Positions 1 to 10,455 are shown, numbered from the stretch's first letter. The stretch: 64,000 nt of DNA from Rhodococcus qingshengii (GCF_021025955.1 NZ_JAJNCL010000001.1:744001-808000); one strand, 5' to 3'. A program made the numbers and translations. Notes: a model not told the origin generated them from the letters alone.

Positions 1-42
1 GGAGATCAGCCCGGTGACTTGTTCCAGTTGGGCGTGGAGTGA
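1..42 (+). CDS. 3' end of a probable DAK-phosphatase-domain (FakA/DhaL-like) protein, partial
   Basis: Frame 1 is open from the window edge to a TGA and encodes the tail GDQPGDLFQLGVE. FakA/DhaL-type fatty-acid kinases commonly end in a GGQP...G-E-like tail, and in mycobacteria such a gene (Rv2974c) lies directly upstream of recG. The call therefore rests on 13 residues plus synteny. About 60 bases separate it from recG. Confidence 0.4.
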   Translation, partial: GDQPGDLFQLGVE

Positions 43-115
43 TCGGACCGAGTCTGTCGGTGCCTGCTGATATACGAACACCTGTGCTTACCGCGACACT
101 GTGCTGGAGGAACTG

Positions 116-2377
116 ATGGCGACGCTCGGCGACCCACTCGATCGGCTGCTGGGAAAGAAGACCGCGGAGGCGCTCGACGAGGCATTCGAGATCCGGACTG
201 TCGAGGACTTGCTGCGTCACTACCCACACCGGTACGCGTCGGCAGGCAAGGAACTTGCCGAAAAGGAGCCGCCCGAAGGTGAGCACATCACTATCATCGC
301 GCGGGTGGCGTCGGCAGCCGTCGTGAAGATGAAGAACCGTCCGGGACAGATGCTGAGGGTCTCGCTCGCGACCGATTCGCAGACCGTCGACGTCACGTTC
401 TTCAATCCGCAGAAGGTGCGTCACGTCATCAAGCCCGGCGTGCGGGCGATGTTCTCCGGGACGGTGAAGTACTTCCGCGGGAAGTGGTCTCTCACTCATC
501 CGAGCTACCTGATCCTCCCGGAACCTCGTGTCGGCGAAGAGGATTCAGTGGTACCCCTGGCATCCATCAAGGGGGCCGGCGACCTTGCCGGTCTGGCTCG
601 CGCAAATCAGGATCCCGGCGCCGAACTCGATCTCTCCGTCTTCGACCGTGCATTGATCCCGCTGTACCCGGCGACCCGCGAGGTCGAGAGTTGGACAATC
701 ATGCGGTGCGTGCGGCAAGTACTCGACCAACTCGATCAGATCGAGGAGTCGTTGCCCGCCGAGACCAGGGCCGAGCACGGATTCATCGGTTTGGACGAGG
801 CACTGCGCACTGTTCACCTTCCAGATACCAAGGAAGACATCGAACGAGCGCAGGATCGTCTGCGATTCGACGAGGCGCTGTCTCTGCAGTTGGTCCTCGC
901 GATGCGTCGTCACGACAATTCCGAGCGTGTGGCTCCGGCCTGCGCTCCGGTTGCCGGCGGGATCGCGGACCAGTTCGAGGAGATGCTCCCGTTCACTCTG
1001 ACGGAGGGACAGCAAGCAGTCGCGGAGGAGATCTCCAGCGACCTCGCCCGCCCACACCCGATGAGCCGGCTTCTTCAGGGCGAGGTCGGGTCAGGCAAGA
1101 CCATCGTGGCTCTGCGCGCGATGCTGCAGGTCGTCGATGCGGGTTATCAGTGCGCGCTGCTCGCACCCACCGAGGTCCTGGCAAATCAGCACGCGCGATC
1201 ACTGCGCAAGATGATGGGTCCGTTGGCGGCAGGTGGTGAACTCGGTTCGGCCGAACATTCCACCCGTATCGCCCTTCTGACCGGCTCGCTGCCTGTCGCT
1301 GCGAAGCGCGCAGCGCTGCTCGAAGCCGTGACCGGCGACGCCGGGATCGTCATCGGTACCCATGCGCTCATCCAGGACAACGTGGAGTTCTTCAACCTCG
1401 GCATGGTTGTCGTCGACGAGCAGCATCGCTTCGGCGTCGAGCAACGTGATCAGTTGCGATCACGAGCGCGTGAAGGTCTGAGTCCGCATCTGCTGGTGAT
1501 GACGGCAACGCCGATTCCGCGAACCATCGCCATGACGGTGCTCGGCGACCTCGAGGTCTCGACCCTGCGGGAACTACCGCGTGGGCGAACCCCGATCAAG
1601 AGCAGCGTCGTGCCCGCGAAGCAGAAGCCGCAGTGGGTGGATCGCGCATGGGAACGAATCCGTGAGGACGTCGCCGCTGGTCGTCAGGCGTATGTCGTGT
1701 GCTCGCGGATCGGCGACGGTGAGCAGGGTGCAGGTGAGGACCAGTTCACCGAGGAGAAACAGCCCGAGACCAAGTCGGCGGTCGACGTCTTCGAAGAGCT
1801 GTCGAGTGGCCCGCTGGCCGATCTACGAGTCGGGTTGCTGCACGGTCGACTGCCTTCCGACGAAAAAGACGTCGTGATGAGCGCGTTCAACGTCGGTGAC
1901 ATCGACGTCCTCGTCTGTACGACTGTCGTCGAAGTCGGTGTGGACGTCCCGAACGCGACGGTGATGGTGATCGTCGATGCCGAACGGTTCGGTGTCAGTC
2001 AACTCCATCAGCTGCGTGGTCGTGTCGGCCGAGGGAAGCACCAGGGACTCTGCATCCTCGTCACCGGAAGCAATCCCGGCGGGCCGGCATACGAGCGACT
2101 CTCCGCGGTGGCCGCGACCAACGACGGGTTCGAACTGGCTCAGCTCGACCTCGCGACCAGACGCGAAGGCGACATCCTCGGAGCGGCGCAGTCGGGCACG
2201 ACCTCGAACCTGCGGCTGCTTTCTCTCATGGCACACGGAGACATCCTCGAATCCGCCCGGGAGTTCGCCCAGGGAATCGTCGACGACGATCCATCGCTCG
2301 ACGGTCATCCCGCCCTGGCTTCCATGGTGACCGCCGCGCTGGACTCCGACCGGATCGAGTACCTCGAGAAGTCGTGA
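116..2377 (+). CDS. recG: ATP-dependent DNA helicase RecG
   Basis: Superfamily 2 helicase that remodels stalled replication forks and branched recombination intermediates. An N-terminal wedge/OB region (about residues 1-220) is followed by Walker A GEVGSGKT near residue 321, the DEQH box VVVDEQHRFG near 431, the TATPIPRT motif, and the C-terminal helicase half with QLRGRVGRG. The 753-residue length is normal for actinobacterial RecG. The frame is also open from a GTG at 101, but GGAGGA lies 6 nt before the ATG at 116, so I prefer that start. The 120-bp gap before pyc suggests separate transcription. Confidence 0.96.
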   Translation: MATLGDPLDRLLGKKTAEALDEAFEIRTVEDLLRHYPHRYASAGKELAEKEPPEGEHITIIARVASAAVVKMKNRPGQMLRVSLATDSQTVDVTFFNPQKVRHVIKPGVRAMFSGTVKYFRGKWSLTHPSYLILPEPRVGEEDSVVPLASIKGAGDLAGLARANQDPGAELDLSVFDRALIPLYPATREVESWTIMRCVRQVLDQLDQIEESLPAETRAEHGFIGLDEALRTVHLPDTKEDIERAQDRLRFDEALSLQLVLAMRRHDNSERVAPACAPVAGGIADQFEEMLPFTLTEGQQAVAEEISSDLARPHPMSRLLQGEVGSGKTIVALRAMLQVVDAGYQCALLAPTEVLANQHARSLRKMMGPLAAGGELGSAEHSTRIALLTGSLPVAAKRAALLEAVTGDAGIVIGTHALIQDNVEFFNLGMVVVDEQHRFGVEQRDQLRSRAREGLSPHLLVMTATPIPRTIAMTVLGDLEVSTLRELPRGRTPIKSSVVPAKQKPQWVDRAWERIREDVAAGRQAYVVCSRIGDGEQGAGEDQFTEEKQPETKSAVDVFEELSSGPLADLRVGLLHGRLPSDEKDVVMSAFNVGDIDVLVCTTVVEVGVDVPNATVMVIVDAERFGVSQLHQLRGRVGRGKHQGLCILVTGSNPGGPAYERLSAVAATNDGFELAQLDLATRREGDILGAAQSGTTSNLRLLSLMAHGDILESAREFAQGIVDDDPSLDGHPALASMVTAALDSDRIEYLEKS

Positions 2378-2485
2378 CGGGTATGACGACAAGCTGAAAT
2401 CGAATAGCACGAGGACCGCCGGGTTGGTTTCTCGATTCAGTCCGAAATATGAGACTCCGCATGTAGACGCAAGATGAAATCGGGG

Positions 2486-2491
2486 TAGTTT
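2486..2491 (+). promoter_or_regulatory. -10-like hexamer TAGTTT for a predicted leaderless pyc mRNA
   Basis: TAGTTT fits the actinobacterial TANNNT -10 element and ends 6 nt before the pyc ATG. No Shine-Dalgarno sequence precedes that ATG. Transcription starting about 7 nt after the hexamer would place +1 at the start codon. No clear -35 is visible. Confidence 0.5.
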
Positions 2492-2497
2492 TCTCGA

Positions 2498-5400
2498 ATG
2501 TTCTCCAAAGTGCTCGTCGCGAACCGCGGCGAAATTGCGATCCGTGCCTTCCGTGCCGCCTACGAACTAGGTGCCGGAACCGTCGCGGTGTTCCCGTACG
2601 AGGATCGGAACTCGATCCACCGTCTCAAGGCAGACGAGAGCTATCAGATCGGGGAGAAGGGTCACCCCGTTCGCGCGTATCTTTCGGTCGAGGAAATCGT
2701 CGCCGCCGCCAAGAGCGCCGGAGCGGACGCCATCTACCCCGGTTACGGTTTCCTCTCCGAGAACCCGGATCTGTCGGCGGCGTGCGCCGAGGCAGGCATC
2801 AAGTTCGTGGGTCCCTCCGCGGAGATCCTCGAGTTGACCGGCAACAAAGCACGCGCCATCGCCGCGGCCAAGGCCGCCGGTCTCCCGGTGCTCGCGTCTT
2901 CGGAGCCGTCAGCGGACATCGACGAGCTGCTCGCAGCAGCCGAGGACATGACCTTCCCGATCTTCGTCAAGGCTGTCGCCGGCGGCGGCGGACGCGGAAT
3001 GCGCCGCGTTGCGGAACGCTCACAGCTGAAGGAATCGATCGAAGCCGCAGCGCGCGAAGCGGAGTCGGCCTTCGGTGATTCGACGGTGTTCCTCGAGCAG
3101 GCCGTCATCGACCCCCGGCACATCGAAGTGCAGATCCTCGCCGACGAGCAGGGCAACGTCATCCACCTCTTCGAGCGTGACTGCTCGTTGCAGCGTCGCC
3201 ACCAGAAGGTGATCGAGCTTGCTCCGGCCCCCAACCTCTCGGAAGAGTTGCGCGCCAAGATCTGTGCCGACGCCGTCGCTTTCGCGAAGGAGATCGGGTA
3301 CACGTGCGCCGGCACTGTCGAGTTCCTCCTCGACAAGCGCGGCAACCACGTCTTCATCGAGATGAACCCGCGAATTCAGGTGGAGCACACCGTCACCGAA
3401 GAAGTGACGGACGTGGACTTGGTCCAGTCGCAGCTGAAGATCGCGTCCGGTTCGACGCTTGCAGATCTGGGTCTGTCACAGGACACGATCAAGCTGCGCG
3501 GCGCGGCGCTGCAGTGCCGCATCACGACCGAGGATCCGGCCAACGGATTCCGCCCGGACACGGGCCGGATCACCGCGTACCGCACCCCGGGCGGCGCCGG
3601 TATCCGCCTTGACGGCGGCGCGACGCTCGGTGCCGAGGTCGGAGCGTACTTCGACTCGATGCTGGTCAAGCTCACCTGCCGTGGTCGCGACCTCGAAGCC
3701 GCTGTCGCGAGAGCTCGCCGCGCGGTCACCGAGTTCCGTATTCGTGGCGTCTCGACCAACATTCCGTTCCTGCAGGCAGTTCTCGACGACCCGGACTTCC
3801 GGGCTGGACGTGTGACCACCTCCTTCATCGAGGAACGTCCGCAGCTGCTGACCCTGCGTTCCTCCGCCGACCGCGGCACCAAGATCCTGACCTACCTCGC
3901 CGATGTGACGGTCAACAAGCCGCACGGCGAGCGTCCCTCTTCGGTGTACCCGCAGGACAAGCTGCCCAAGATCGACCTTTCGACGCCGCCGCCCGCCGGC
4001 AGCCGCCAGCGTCTGCTCGAACTCGGTCCCGAAGGTTTCGCGAAGGCACTGCGTGAGCAGAAGGCCGTCGGCGTCACCGACACCACCTTCCGTGACGCGC
4101 ATCAGTCGTTGTTGGCCACGCGAGTTCGAACCAGCGGACTGCTGGGAGTTGCCGGGCACGTAGCGCGGTTGACGCCGGAACTGCTCTCGATCGAAGCCTG
4201 GGGCGGCGCGACGTACGATGTGGGACTTCGCTTCCTGCACGAGGATCCGTGGTACCGGCTCGCCGCGCTCCGTGAAGCGATCCCGAACATCTGCCTCCAG
4301 ATGCTCCTTCGCGGACGAAACACGGTGGGCTACACGCCCTATCCGGAGAAGGTCACGCGCGCATTCGTTCAGGAAGCCACCGACACCGGCATCGACATCT
4401 TCCGAATCTTCGACGCGCTCAACAACGTCGACCAGATGCGCCCTGCCATCGACGCGGTGCGTGAGACGGGAACGGCTCTCGCCGAGGTGGCGCTGAGCTA
4501 CACCGGCGATCTGTCGGATCCGAACGAAACGCTGTACACGCTCGACTACTACCTGAAGTTGGCCGAAGAGATCGTCGATGCCGGCGCTCACGTGCTCGCG
4601 ATCAAGGACATGGCCGGCCTGCTGCGCGCTCCGGCGGCCACCAAGCTCGTGACGGCGCTACGCACCAACTTCGATCTGCCGGTTCACGTCCACACGCACG
4701 ACACCCCCGGTGGACAGTTGGCCACGTACTTCGCCGCGTGGCAGGCGGGCGCCGACGCAGTCGACGGTGCTTCGGCGGCACTGGCCGGAACCACCAGCCA
4801 GCCTGCGCTCTCGGCCATCGTCGCCGCTGCCGCGCACTCCGAGTTCGACACCGGACTGAACCTGCAGAACGTGTGCGACCTCGAGCCGTACTGGGAGGCG
4901 CTGCGAAAGGTGTACGCGCCCTTCGAATCCGGGCTACCGGCTCCGACGGGACGTGTGTACACGCACGAGATCCCGGGTGGCCAGCTCTCCAACCTCCGGA
5001 CCCAGGCCGTTGCTCTCGGCCTCGGCGACCGGTTCGAAGAGGTCGAAGCCAAGTACGCCGACGCAGACCGCATGCTCGGGCATCTGGTGAAGGTGACGCC
5101 GTCGTCGAAGGTTGTCGGCGACCTCGCTCTCCATCTTGTCGGCGCCGGTGTGCCTTCGGAGGAGTTCGCCGCAGATCCGGCGAAGTTCGACATCCCCGAC
5201 TCCGTGGTCGGCTTCCTGCGCGGCGAACTCGGTACGCCTCCCGGTGGCTGGCCGGAACCGTTCCGCAGCAAGGCGCTCGAAGGCCGTGGCCAGGCCAAGC
5301 CCGAAGCGACGCTCTCCGCCGAGGACGAGGTACTGCTGGAGGGCTCGTCGAAGGACCGTCAGGCGACGCTGAACCGTCTGCTGTTCCCCGGCCCGACAAA

Positions 5401-5902
5401 GGAATTCCTCGAGCACCGCGAGAAGTACGGTGACACGTCGCGGCTTTCGGCGAACCAGTTCTTCTACGGTCTGCGGCGCGGCGACGAGCACCGCGTCGAA
5501 TTGGCTCCCGGCGTGGAACTGATCATCGGTCTCGAAGCGATCTCCGAGCCCGACGAGCGCGGCTACCGCACTGTCATGTGCATCCTGAACGGCCAGCTGC
5601 GCCCGGTCTCGATCCGCGATCGCTCCATTGCCAGTGACGTACCGGTGGCGGAGAAGGCCGACAAGAACAACCCGGGCCACGTGGCTGCACCGTTCGCGGG
5701 CGTCGTGACACTCGCGGTGAAGGAAGGCCAGAAGATCGAGGCCGGCGACACCGTGGCCACGATCGAAGCGATGAAGATGGAAGCGGCGATCACCTCGCCG
5801 CGCGCCGGCGTCGTCTCGCGGATCGCGATCAGCGCCGTCCAACAGGTCGAGGGCGGAGACCTGCTGGTAGTCGTCTCGACGGGGGAGAGCGCCGCAGAGT
5901 GA
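2498..5902 (+). CDS. pyc: Pyruvate carboxylase
   Basis: Biotin-dependent carboxylation of pyruvate to oxaloacetate, the anaplerotic feed into the TCA cycle. It is a full-length single-chain enzyme (1134 aa). The N-terminal biotin carboxylase domain has the ATP-grasp glycine loop AGGGGRGMR near residue 160. The carboxyltransferase domain begins at DTTFRDAHQSLLATR near 527. The C-terminal biotinyl domain carries EAMKMEA near 1090, with the biotinylated Lys between the two Mets. The ATG lacks a Shine-Dalgarno sequence and sits behind a -10-like element. The stop overlaps the rsmD GTG by 4 bases (GTGA), so pyc, rsmD and coaD are probably cotranscribed. Confidence 0.97.
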   Translation: MFSKVLVANRGEIAIRAFRAAYELGAGTVAVFPYEDRNSIHRLKADESYQIGEKGHPVRAYLSVEEIVAAAKSAGADAIYPGYGFLSENPDLSAACAEAGIKFVGPSAEILELTGNKARAIAAAKAAGLPVLASSEPSADIDELLAAAEDMTFPIFVKAVAGGGGRGMRRVAERSQLKESIEAAAREAESAFGDSTVFLEQAVIDPRHIEVQILADEQGNVIHLFERDCSLQRRHQKVIELAPAPNLSEELRAKICADAVAFAKEIGYTCAGTVEFLLDKRGNHVFIEMNPRIQVEHTVTEEVTDVDLVQSQLKIASGSTLADLGLSQDTIKLRGAALQCRITTEDPANGFRPDTGRITAYRTPGGAGIRLDGGATLGAEVGAYFDSMLVKLTCRGRDLEAAVARARRAVTEFRIRGVSTNIPFLQAVLDDPDFRAGRVTTSFIEERPQLLTLRSSADRGTKILTYLADVTVNKPHGERPSSVYPQDKLPKIDLSTPPPAGSRQRLLELGPEGFAKALREQKAVGVTDTTFRDAHQSLLATRVRTSGLLGVAGHVARLTPELLSIEAWGGATYDVGLRFLHEDPWYRLAALREAIPNICLQMLLRGRNTVGYTPYPEKVTRAFVQEATDTGIDIFRIFDALNNVDQMRPAIDAVRETGTALAEVALSYTGDLSDPNETLYTLDYYLKLAEEIVDAGAHVLAIKDMAGLLRAPAATKLVTALRTNFDLPVHVHTHDTPGGQLATYFAAWQAGADAVDGASAALAGTTSQPALSAIVAAAAHSEFDTGLNLQNVCDLEPYWEALRKVYAPFESGLPAPTGRVYTHEIPGGQLSNLRTQAVALGLGDRFEEVEAKYADADRMLGHLVKVTPSSKVVGDLALHLVGAGVPSEEFAADPAKFDIPDSVVGFLRGELGTPPGGWPEPFRSKALEGRGQAKPEATLSAEDEVLLEGSSKDRQATLNRLLFPGPTKEFLEHREKYGDTSRLSANQFFYGLRRGDEHRVELAPGVELIIGLEAISEPDERGYRTVMCILNGQLRPVSIRDRSIASDVPVAEKADKNNPGHVAAPFAGVVTLAVKEGQKIEAGDTVATIEAMKMEAAITSPRAGVVSRIAISAVQQVEGGDLLVVVSTGESAAE

Positions 5903-6465
5903 CACGCATCATCTCGGGACTCGCGGGCGGTCGACGCCTGCGAGTCCCGCCGAGCGGCACCCGTCCGACATCGGATCGGGTTCGTGAGGCGCTGTTCAGT
6001 GCTCTCGAAGCGCGCATCGATCTCGAAGGGTGCGCGGTTCTCGACCTCTTTGCGGGTTCGGGTGCTCTGGGCCTCGAAGCGCTCTCGCGGGGGGCCGAGC
6101 ACGTCGTTCTCGTGGAATCGGATGCCAAGGCTGCTGCCGTCATCAAGGCGAACATCGGCACTGTCGCGTTGCCTGGGGCGACGGTTCGTGCCGCTCCGGT
6201 CGCGGCCGTGGTCTCGGGTCCGAGCGCGCGTGAATACGACATCGTGATCGCGGACCCGCCGTACGCGGTGACCGACGAGGCCGTCGTGTCCATGCTCACC
6301 GATCTGCAGGCCAACAAATGGGTGGGGGAGGGCACCATCGTCGTACTCGAACGTTCGTCGCGCTCGCCGGAGACCGTGTGGCCGCAGGGCTACGAGCCGA
6401 TCAAGGCCAAGAACTACGGTGAAGCCCGCATCGAGCTGGCCACCTGCTACGGTCTGGACTCATGA
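5899..6465 (+). CDS. rsmD: 16S rRNA (guanine(966)-N2)-methyltransferase RsmD
   Basis: SAM-dependent Rossmann methyltransferase that modifies G966 of 16S rRNA in the assembled small subunit. The N-terminal signature [12 protein letters not shown] is followed by a SAM loop [19 protein letters not shown] near residues 50-70 and the catalytic motif [10 protein letters not shown] near 115. The 188-aa length is typical. It is translationally coupled on both sides: GTGA overlap with pyc and ATGA overlap with coaD. The rsmD-coaD pairing is widely conserved. Confidence 0.95.
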   Translation: MTRIISGLAGGRRLRVPPSGTRPTSDRVREALFSALEARIDLEGCAVLDLFAGSGALGLEALSRGAEHVVLVESDAKAAAVIKANIGTVALPGATVRAAPVAAVVSGPSAREYDIVIADPPYAVTDEAVVSMLTDLQANKWVGEGTIVVLERSSRSPETVWPQGYEPIKAKNYGEARIELATCYGLDS

Positions 6466-6956
6466 CTGGCGCCGTTTGCCCCGGATCCTTCGACCCTGTG
6501 ACCAATGGTCACCTCGACGTAATCGGAAGAGTTGCTGCGCAATTCGACGAGGTCGTGGTCACCGTGCTGATCAACAAGAGCAAGCGTGGCATGTTCACGA
6601 TCGACGAGCGGATCGAGATGCTCGAAGACGCGACGAGTCACCTCCTCAATGTTCGGGTCACGTCGTGGCACGGACTGTTGGTTGACTTTGCAAAACAAGA
6701 AGGCCTCAGCGCGATCGTCAAGGGTCTGCGCGGCGCGAACGACTTCGATTACGAGCTGCAGATGGCTCAGATGAATCAGAAGCTCACTGGCGTCGACACG
6801 CTCTTCGTCGCCACGAATCCGACCTACAGCTACCTGTCGAGTTCTCTCGTGAAGGAGGTTGCGACCTTCGGTGGCGACGTCTCCGACATGCTCCCGGCCA
6901 AGGTGCATTCTCGGCTACTCGCGCGTATCGCCGAACGAGCAGCAGAAAACAGCTGA
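6462..6956 (+). CDS. coaD: Phosphopantetheine adenylyltransferase
   Basis: Transfers AMP from ATP to 4'-phosphopantetheine, the penultimate step of coenzyme A synthesis. [16 protein letters not shown] at residues 8-23 contains the T-x-G-H nucleotidyltransferase motif. [13 protein letters not shown] near 125 is the second conserved block. The length of 164 aa is normal. The ATG overlaps the rsmD stop (ATGA), so translation is probably coupled. Confidence 0.96.
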   Translation: MTGAVCPGSFDPVTNGHLDVIGRVAAQFDEVVVTVLINKSKRGMFTIDERIEMLEDATSHLLNVRVTSWHGLLVDFAKQEGLSAIVKGLRGANDFDYELQMAQMNQKLTGVDTLFVATNPTYSYLSSSLVKEVATFGGDVSDMLPAKVHSRLLARIAERAAENS

Positions 6957-7087
6957 TCCCCGACACACCGACCACGACGACGCCCCGTTGGCCGTTCTTC
7001 CGGCAAACTTGGACAGGAACGGGCACAGGTCCGAGTGGACCGGTGACGATGTGGGCCGAATTCGGCCGGTAGAGATTGGGGTTGCTT

Positions 7088-7849
7088 GTGTACCGCGTAT
7101 TCGAGGCACTGGACGAACTGGTCGCAATTGTCGAAGAGGCGCGCGGTGTTCCCATGACCGCAGGGTGTGTTGTGCCTCGCGGTGACGTACTCGAGCTGCT
7201 TGACGACGTCCGGGACGCAATTCCGAGCGAGCTGGACGACGCTCAGGACGTCCTCGATCATCGGGACAAACTGGTCGGTGACGCGCGAGCCAACGCGGAG
7301 AAGACGGTCAGCAGCGCCAACGCCGAGGCGACGTCGACTGTGGAGAACGCACGCGACGACGCCGACCGCATTCTGTCCGACGCCAAGGCTCAGGCCGATC
7401 GCATGGTTGCCGAAGCACGTGCACACGCCGATCAGTTGGTCGAGGACGCAGAAGCAGAAGCTGAACGCACTGTCACGGACGGCCGTCGTGAGTACGACGC
7501 AGTGACCGGACGGGCTCGTACCGAGGCCGATCGGATGATCGAGTCTGGCCAGGCTTCGTACGACCATTCGGTGGCCGAGGGAACGGCCGAGCAGGCTCGT
7601 CTGGTCTCGCAGACCGAGGTTGTCCAGTCAGCCCACGCGGAATCCGCGCGGGTGATCGACGCCGCTCACGCCGAGTCCGATCGGATGCGGTCGGAGTGCG
7701 ACCTGTACGTCGACACCAAGTTGGCCGAGTTCGAGGAGTTCCTCACGGGAACCGTTCGATCGGTCGGACGCGGTCGTCAGCAGCTTCGAACGGGTTCGGG
7801 AGTTCCCGATTACCAAGACGACGATCGTCGTTCGGAGCGGCGCCGCTAG
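7088..7849 (+). CDS. sepIVA: SepIVA-like septal DivIVA-family coiled-coil protein
   Basis: The N-terminus VYRVFEALDELVAIVEEARG followed by a DVLELLDDVRDAIP stretch matches the mycobacterial Rv2927c/SepIVA family as I recall it. SepIVA is an essential DivIVA-domain protein of the septum and intracellular membrane domain. The rest is a long, charged Ala/Glu/Asp/Arg-rich coiled coil with heptad-like repeats (about residues 60-220) and a basic tail. The frame opens at TTG 7076, but family alignment favours GTG 7088, which gives 253 aa. A terminator follows directly. The 131-bp gap after coaD suggests its own promoter. Confidence 0.78.
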   Translation: MYRVFEALDELVAIVEEARGVPMTAGCVVPRGDVLELLDDVRDAIPSELDDAQDVLDHRDKLVGDARANAEKTVSSANAEATSTVENARDDADRILSDAKAQADRMVAEARAHADQLVEDAEAEAERTVTDGRREYDAVTGRARTEADRMIESGQASYDHSVAEGTAEQARLVSQTEVVQSAHAESARVIDAAHAESDRMRSECDLYVDTKLAEFEEFLTGTVRSVGRGRQQLRTGSGVPDYQDDDRRSERRR

Positions 7850-7869
7850 AGCGGATCAGGCAGTCGAGG

Positions 7870-7902
7870 GTGGGTCGTCCGATATGGGGCGGCCCACTTT
7901 TT
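7870..7902 (+). terminator. Intrinsic terminator after the sepIVA-like gene
   Basis: GTGGGTCGTCC pairs with GGGCGGCCCAC (11 bp including two G-U pairs) around a 6-nt loop and is followed by TTTTT. It separates the upstream block from the DUF177-rpmF-rnc-mutM group. Confidence 0.75.
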
Positions 7903-7987
7903 CGTGGATGGAATTGGGATTTGCCTTGTAGCTGCCGTATTGTGGAGTGGTTGCCCATACCAGTTTCAACAGTTAGGTGAGTTCTCT

Positions 7988-8599
7988 TTGTCAACGCATC
8001 GTCGTAGTTCGTCGCATCAGTCAAGTGATGCGGGATTTTTGCTGGACACGGTCAAGCTCGGTCGTCGTCCAGGGTCGATGCGTACCGTCGAGAGAACAAT
8101 TCAGTCCCCGAACCGTATCGGTCTCGATCTGATCGCGATCGAAGCGGGCGCGGACATAGATCTCGATCTTCGTCTCGAAGCTGTGTCCGAAGGTGTTCTT
8201 GTCACCGGAAACGTGCACGCACCCAGCAAGGGTGAGTGCTCGCGGTGCCTCGAACCGTTCACCGACACCGTGGACATCTATCTCACGGAGTTGTTCGCTT
8301 ACCCGGACAGCACCACCGAGGAGACGACGGAAGAGGGAGAGGTCTACGCGGTCGAAGACGACGAAATCGACCTCGAACCGGTCATCGTCGATGCAGTCGG
8401 GCTGGCGCTTCCGCTCCAGCCTCTGTGCAGTGACGATTGCCTGGGATTGTGCTCAGAATGTGGCATTCGCCTGGCGATTGCGGAATCTGGGCATGGGCAT
8501 GACATACTTGATCCTCGCTGGGCTGGTCTCGCGGCCAAATTTGGCGTGGAATCAAACACCAGCGAAAATCTTGTGATCACCGAAGCCGAGGAGAAGTAG
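7988..8599 (+). CDS. DUF177 (YceD-family) protein linked to rpmF
   Basis: YceD/DUF177 proteins are encoded next to rpmF in most bacteria and are implicated in large-subunit rRNA/ribosome metabolism. The sequence shows the actinobacterial opening [14 protein letters not shown], a central [10 protein letters not shown], and the C-terminal paired cysteines [15 protein letters not shown], likely a metal knuckle. The frame extends upstream to GTG 7904, but those residues do not resemble the family. TTG 7988 has AGGTGA 8 nt upstream and gives a normal 203-aa product. Only 2 nt separate its stop from rpmF, so they form one operon. Confidence 0.85.
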   Translation: MSTHRRSSSHQSSDAGFLLDTVKLGRRPGSMRTVERTIQSPNRIGLDLIAIEAGADIDLDLRLEAVSEGVLVTGNVHAPSKGECSRCLEPFTDTVDIYLTELFAYPDSTTEETTEEGEVYAVEDDEIDLEPVIVDAVGLALPLQPLCSDDCLGLCSECGIRLAIAESGHGHDILDPRWAGLAAKFGVESNTSENLVITEAEEK

Positions 8600-8601
8600 A
8601 A

Positions 8602-8784
8602 GTGGCTGTCCCCAAGCGCAAAATGTCGCGATCCAACACGCGGTCGCGTCGTAGCCAGTGGAAGACCACTGTGCCCACCCTCGTTACCTGCCCCAACCGT
8701 GGCTGTGGCGAGCAGACCCTTCCCCACATCGCATGCCCGTCATGCGGTACTTACAAGGGCCGCCAGGTAACCGCTGCTGTCTAG
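8602..8784 (+). CDS. rpmF: 50S ribosomal protein L32, zinc-ribbon form
   Basis: 60-aa L32 starting [20 protein letters not shown] after the GTG. Two cysteine pairs (CPNRGC and CPSC, the first with four residues between the Cys) form a Zn ribbon, so this is the zinc-binding type rather than a cysteine-free type. Actinobacteria often carry both and switch between them under Zn limitation. The rnc gene follows 19 nt downstream behind a GGAG site. Confidence 0.95.
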   Translation: MAVPKRKMSRSNTRSRRSQWKTTVPTLVTCPNRGCGEQTLPHIACPSCGTYKGRQVTAAV

Positions 8785-8803
8785 TTCTCCCCGGAGAAAG
8801 ACT

Positions 8804-9577
8804 ATGACGAGCGAAAATACAGTTTCAGCCGCCGGCGGCGAGGGCAATCACGATAAGCTCCTCGCCGCTGTCGGCGTAGATATAGAGCCCGGTCTTCTGA
8901 CCCTGGCTCTCACGCACCGCTCGTACGCGTACGAGAACGGCGGACTGCCCACGAACGAGCGCCTCGAGTTTCTCGGGGATTCCGTTCTCGGGGTCACGGT
9001 GACCGAAAATCTCTATCTGTCCCACCCGGACAAATCCGAAGGTGATCTGGCGAAGATCCGTGCCAGCGTGGTCAACATGCATGCACTCGCCGAGGTTGCC
9101 AGGACTCTGGGTGAAGGTGGACTCGGAGCGCACCTGCTGCTGGGTAAGGGTGAGGAAATGACGGGCGGCCGTGACAAGCCGTCCATCCTCGCCGACGGTA
9201 TGGAGTCGATTCTCGGCGCCATCCACCTGCAACACGGCATCGAGACTGCGCGACGCGTTGTTCTCGATCTGTTCGACGATCTACTCACTCGCGCACCGCT
9301 TCTGGGCGCGGGTCTGGATTGGAAGACGAGCCTGCAGGAACTGACCGCAGAACACGGTGCCGGAGTTCCCGTATACGAGATCACCGCTACCGGACCCGAT
9401 CACGACAAGGAATTCACGGCCACCGTTCTCATCAGTGGCAAGCCCTTGGGTGTCGGTGTCGGTCGTTCCAAGAAGGAAGCCGAGCAGAAGGCAGCAAGTT
9501 CGGCATGGAAGACGATGTCGGAGAATGCCGCTGCTAGCGCAGTCGCTGCCGACGACGCGACTCATCTCGCCGGCTGA
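8804..9577 (+). CDS. rnc: Ribonuclease III
   Basis: Double-strand-specific endoribonuclease for rRNA and mRNA processing. The catalytic domain has the signature [13 protein letters not shown] near residues 46-58, with acidic residues for two-metal catalysis and a second acidic block [12 protein letters not shown] near 130. The C-terminal dsRNA-binding domain (about 170-240) ends in [16 protein letters not shown]. At 257 aa it is slightly longer than E. coli RNase III. CGGAGAAAG precedes the ATG. It belongs to the DUF177-rpmF-rnc-mutM operon seen across actinobacteria. Confidence 0.96.
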   Translation: MTSENTVSAAGGEGNHDKLLAAVGVDIEPGLLTLALTHRSYAYENGGLPTNERLEFLGDSVLGVTVTENLYLSHPDKSEGDLAKIRASVVNMHALAEVARTLGEGGLGAHLLLGKGEEMTGGRDKPSILADGMESILGAIHLQHGIETARRVVLDLFDDLLTRAPLLGAGLDWKTSLQELTAEHGAGVPVYEITATGPDHDKEFTATVLISGKPLGVGVGRSKKEAEQKAASSAWKTMSENAAASAVAADDATHLAG

Positions 9578-9585
9578 GTTCACTC

Positions 9586-10455
9586 TTGCCTGAGCTTCCC
9601 GAAGTCGAAGTCGTTCGCCGCGGCCTGCAGTCTCATGCTGTAGGTGCGGCGATCGAGGCCGTCGAGGTCCTCCATCCCCGCGCGATCAGGCGCCACATTC
9701 TCGGTTCCGAGGACTTGATCGGCCAACTCACCGGGCAGACCATCGCTTCGGCAGAGCGACGTGGCAAGTATCTGTGGCTGGTTCTCGAGCCTGCCGGTGT
9801 CGGACTGGTAGTCCATCTCGGGATGAGCGGACAGATGTTGGTCCAACCCCCGACCGTCGACTGGGAAAAGCACCTACGTATTCGGTTGGCCCTCGATTCC
9901 GGAGCTGATCTTCGATTCGTCGATCAGCGAACCTTCGGTGGCTGGTCGATTTCACCTCTCGTCGAGGTCGACGGAACGATGCTGCCAGAGTCGGTGGCGC
10001 ACATCGCTCGCGATCCCATGGACGTTGCATTCGATCTCGAATCCGTCGTGAAAGTCCTGCGGGGCAAGCACACCGAGATCAAGCGTGCGATTCTCGATCA
10101 GACCGTGGTATCCGGGATCGGAAACATCTACGCTGACGAATCGTTGTGGCGCGCAAAGATTCACGGCAACCGAATCGCCGAATCCCTCACCAGGCCCAAA
10201 CTTCGAGAGCTGTTGACCGCAGCGCACGCAGTGATGGGTGAAGCGCTCGATCAGGGCGGTACGTCCTTCGACGCTCTGTACGTGAACGTCAACGGCGAGT
10301 CCGGTTACTTCGACCGGTCACTGTCGGCCTACGGGCAGGAAAACCTTCCGTGCCCGCGATGCGGCGCGCCGATCAAGCGTGAGAAGTTCATGAATCGATC
10401 GTCGTTCAGTTGCCCGCGGTGTCAGCCGACCCCGAGGGCACGGCGAATCGCCTAG
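9586..10455 (+). CDS. mutM: Formamidopyrimidine-DNA glycosylase
   Basis: Base-excision glycosylase/AP lyase that removes 8-oxoguanine and Fapy lesions. The start is TTG, followed by [13 protein letters not shown], in which Pro2 is the catalytic nucleophile and Glu3 the proton donor. The helix-2-turn-helix region includes [17 protein letters not shown] near 180. The C-terminal zinc finger CPRCG...CPRCQ is complete. The 289-aa length is normal. It starts 8 nt after rnc. Confidence 0.96.
   Translation: MPELPEVEVVRRGLQSHAVGAAIEAVEVLHPRAIRRHILGSEDLIGQLTGQTIASAERRGKYLWLVLEPAGVGLVVHLGMSGQMLVQPPTVDWEKHLRIRLALDSGADLRFVDQRTFGGWSISPLVEVDGTMLPESVAHIARDPMDVAFDLESVVKVLRGKHTEIKRAILDQTVVSGIGNIYADESLWRAKIHGNRIAESLTRPKLRELLTAAHAVMGEALDQGGTSFDALYVNVNGESGYFDRSLSAYGQENLPCPRCGAPIKREKFMNRSSFSCPRCQPTPRARRIA

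Noticed and set aside
7904..7987. Longer N-terminus for the DUF177 protein
   Set aside because: It starts right behind a terminator T-run, has no ribosome-binding site, and does not match the family; TTG 7988 with AGGTGA fits better.
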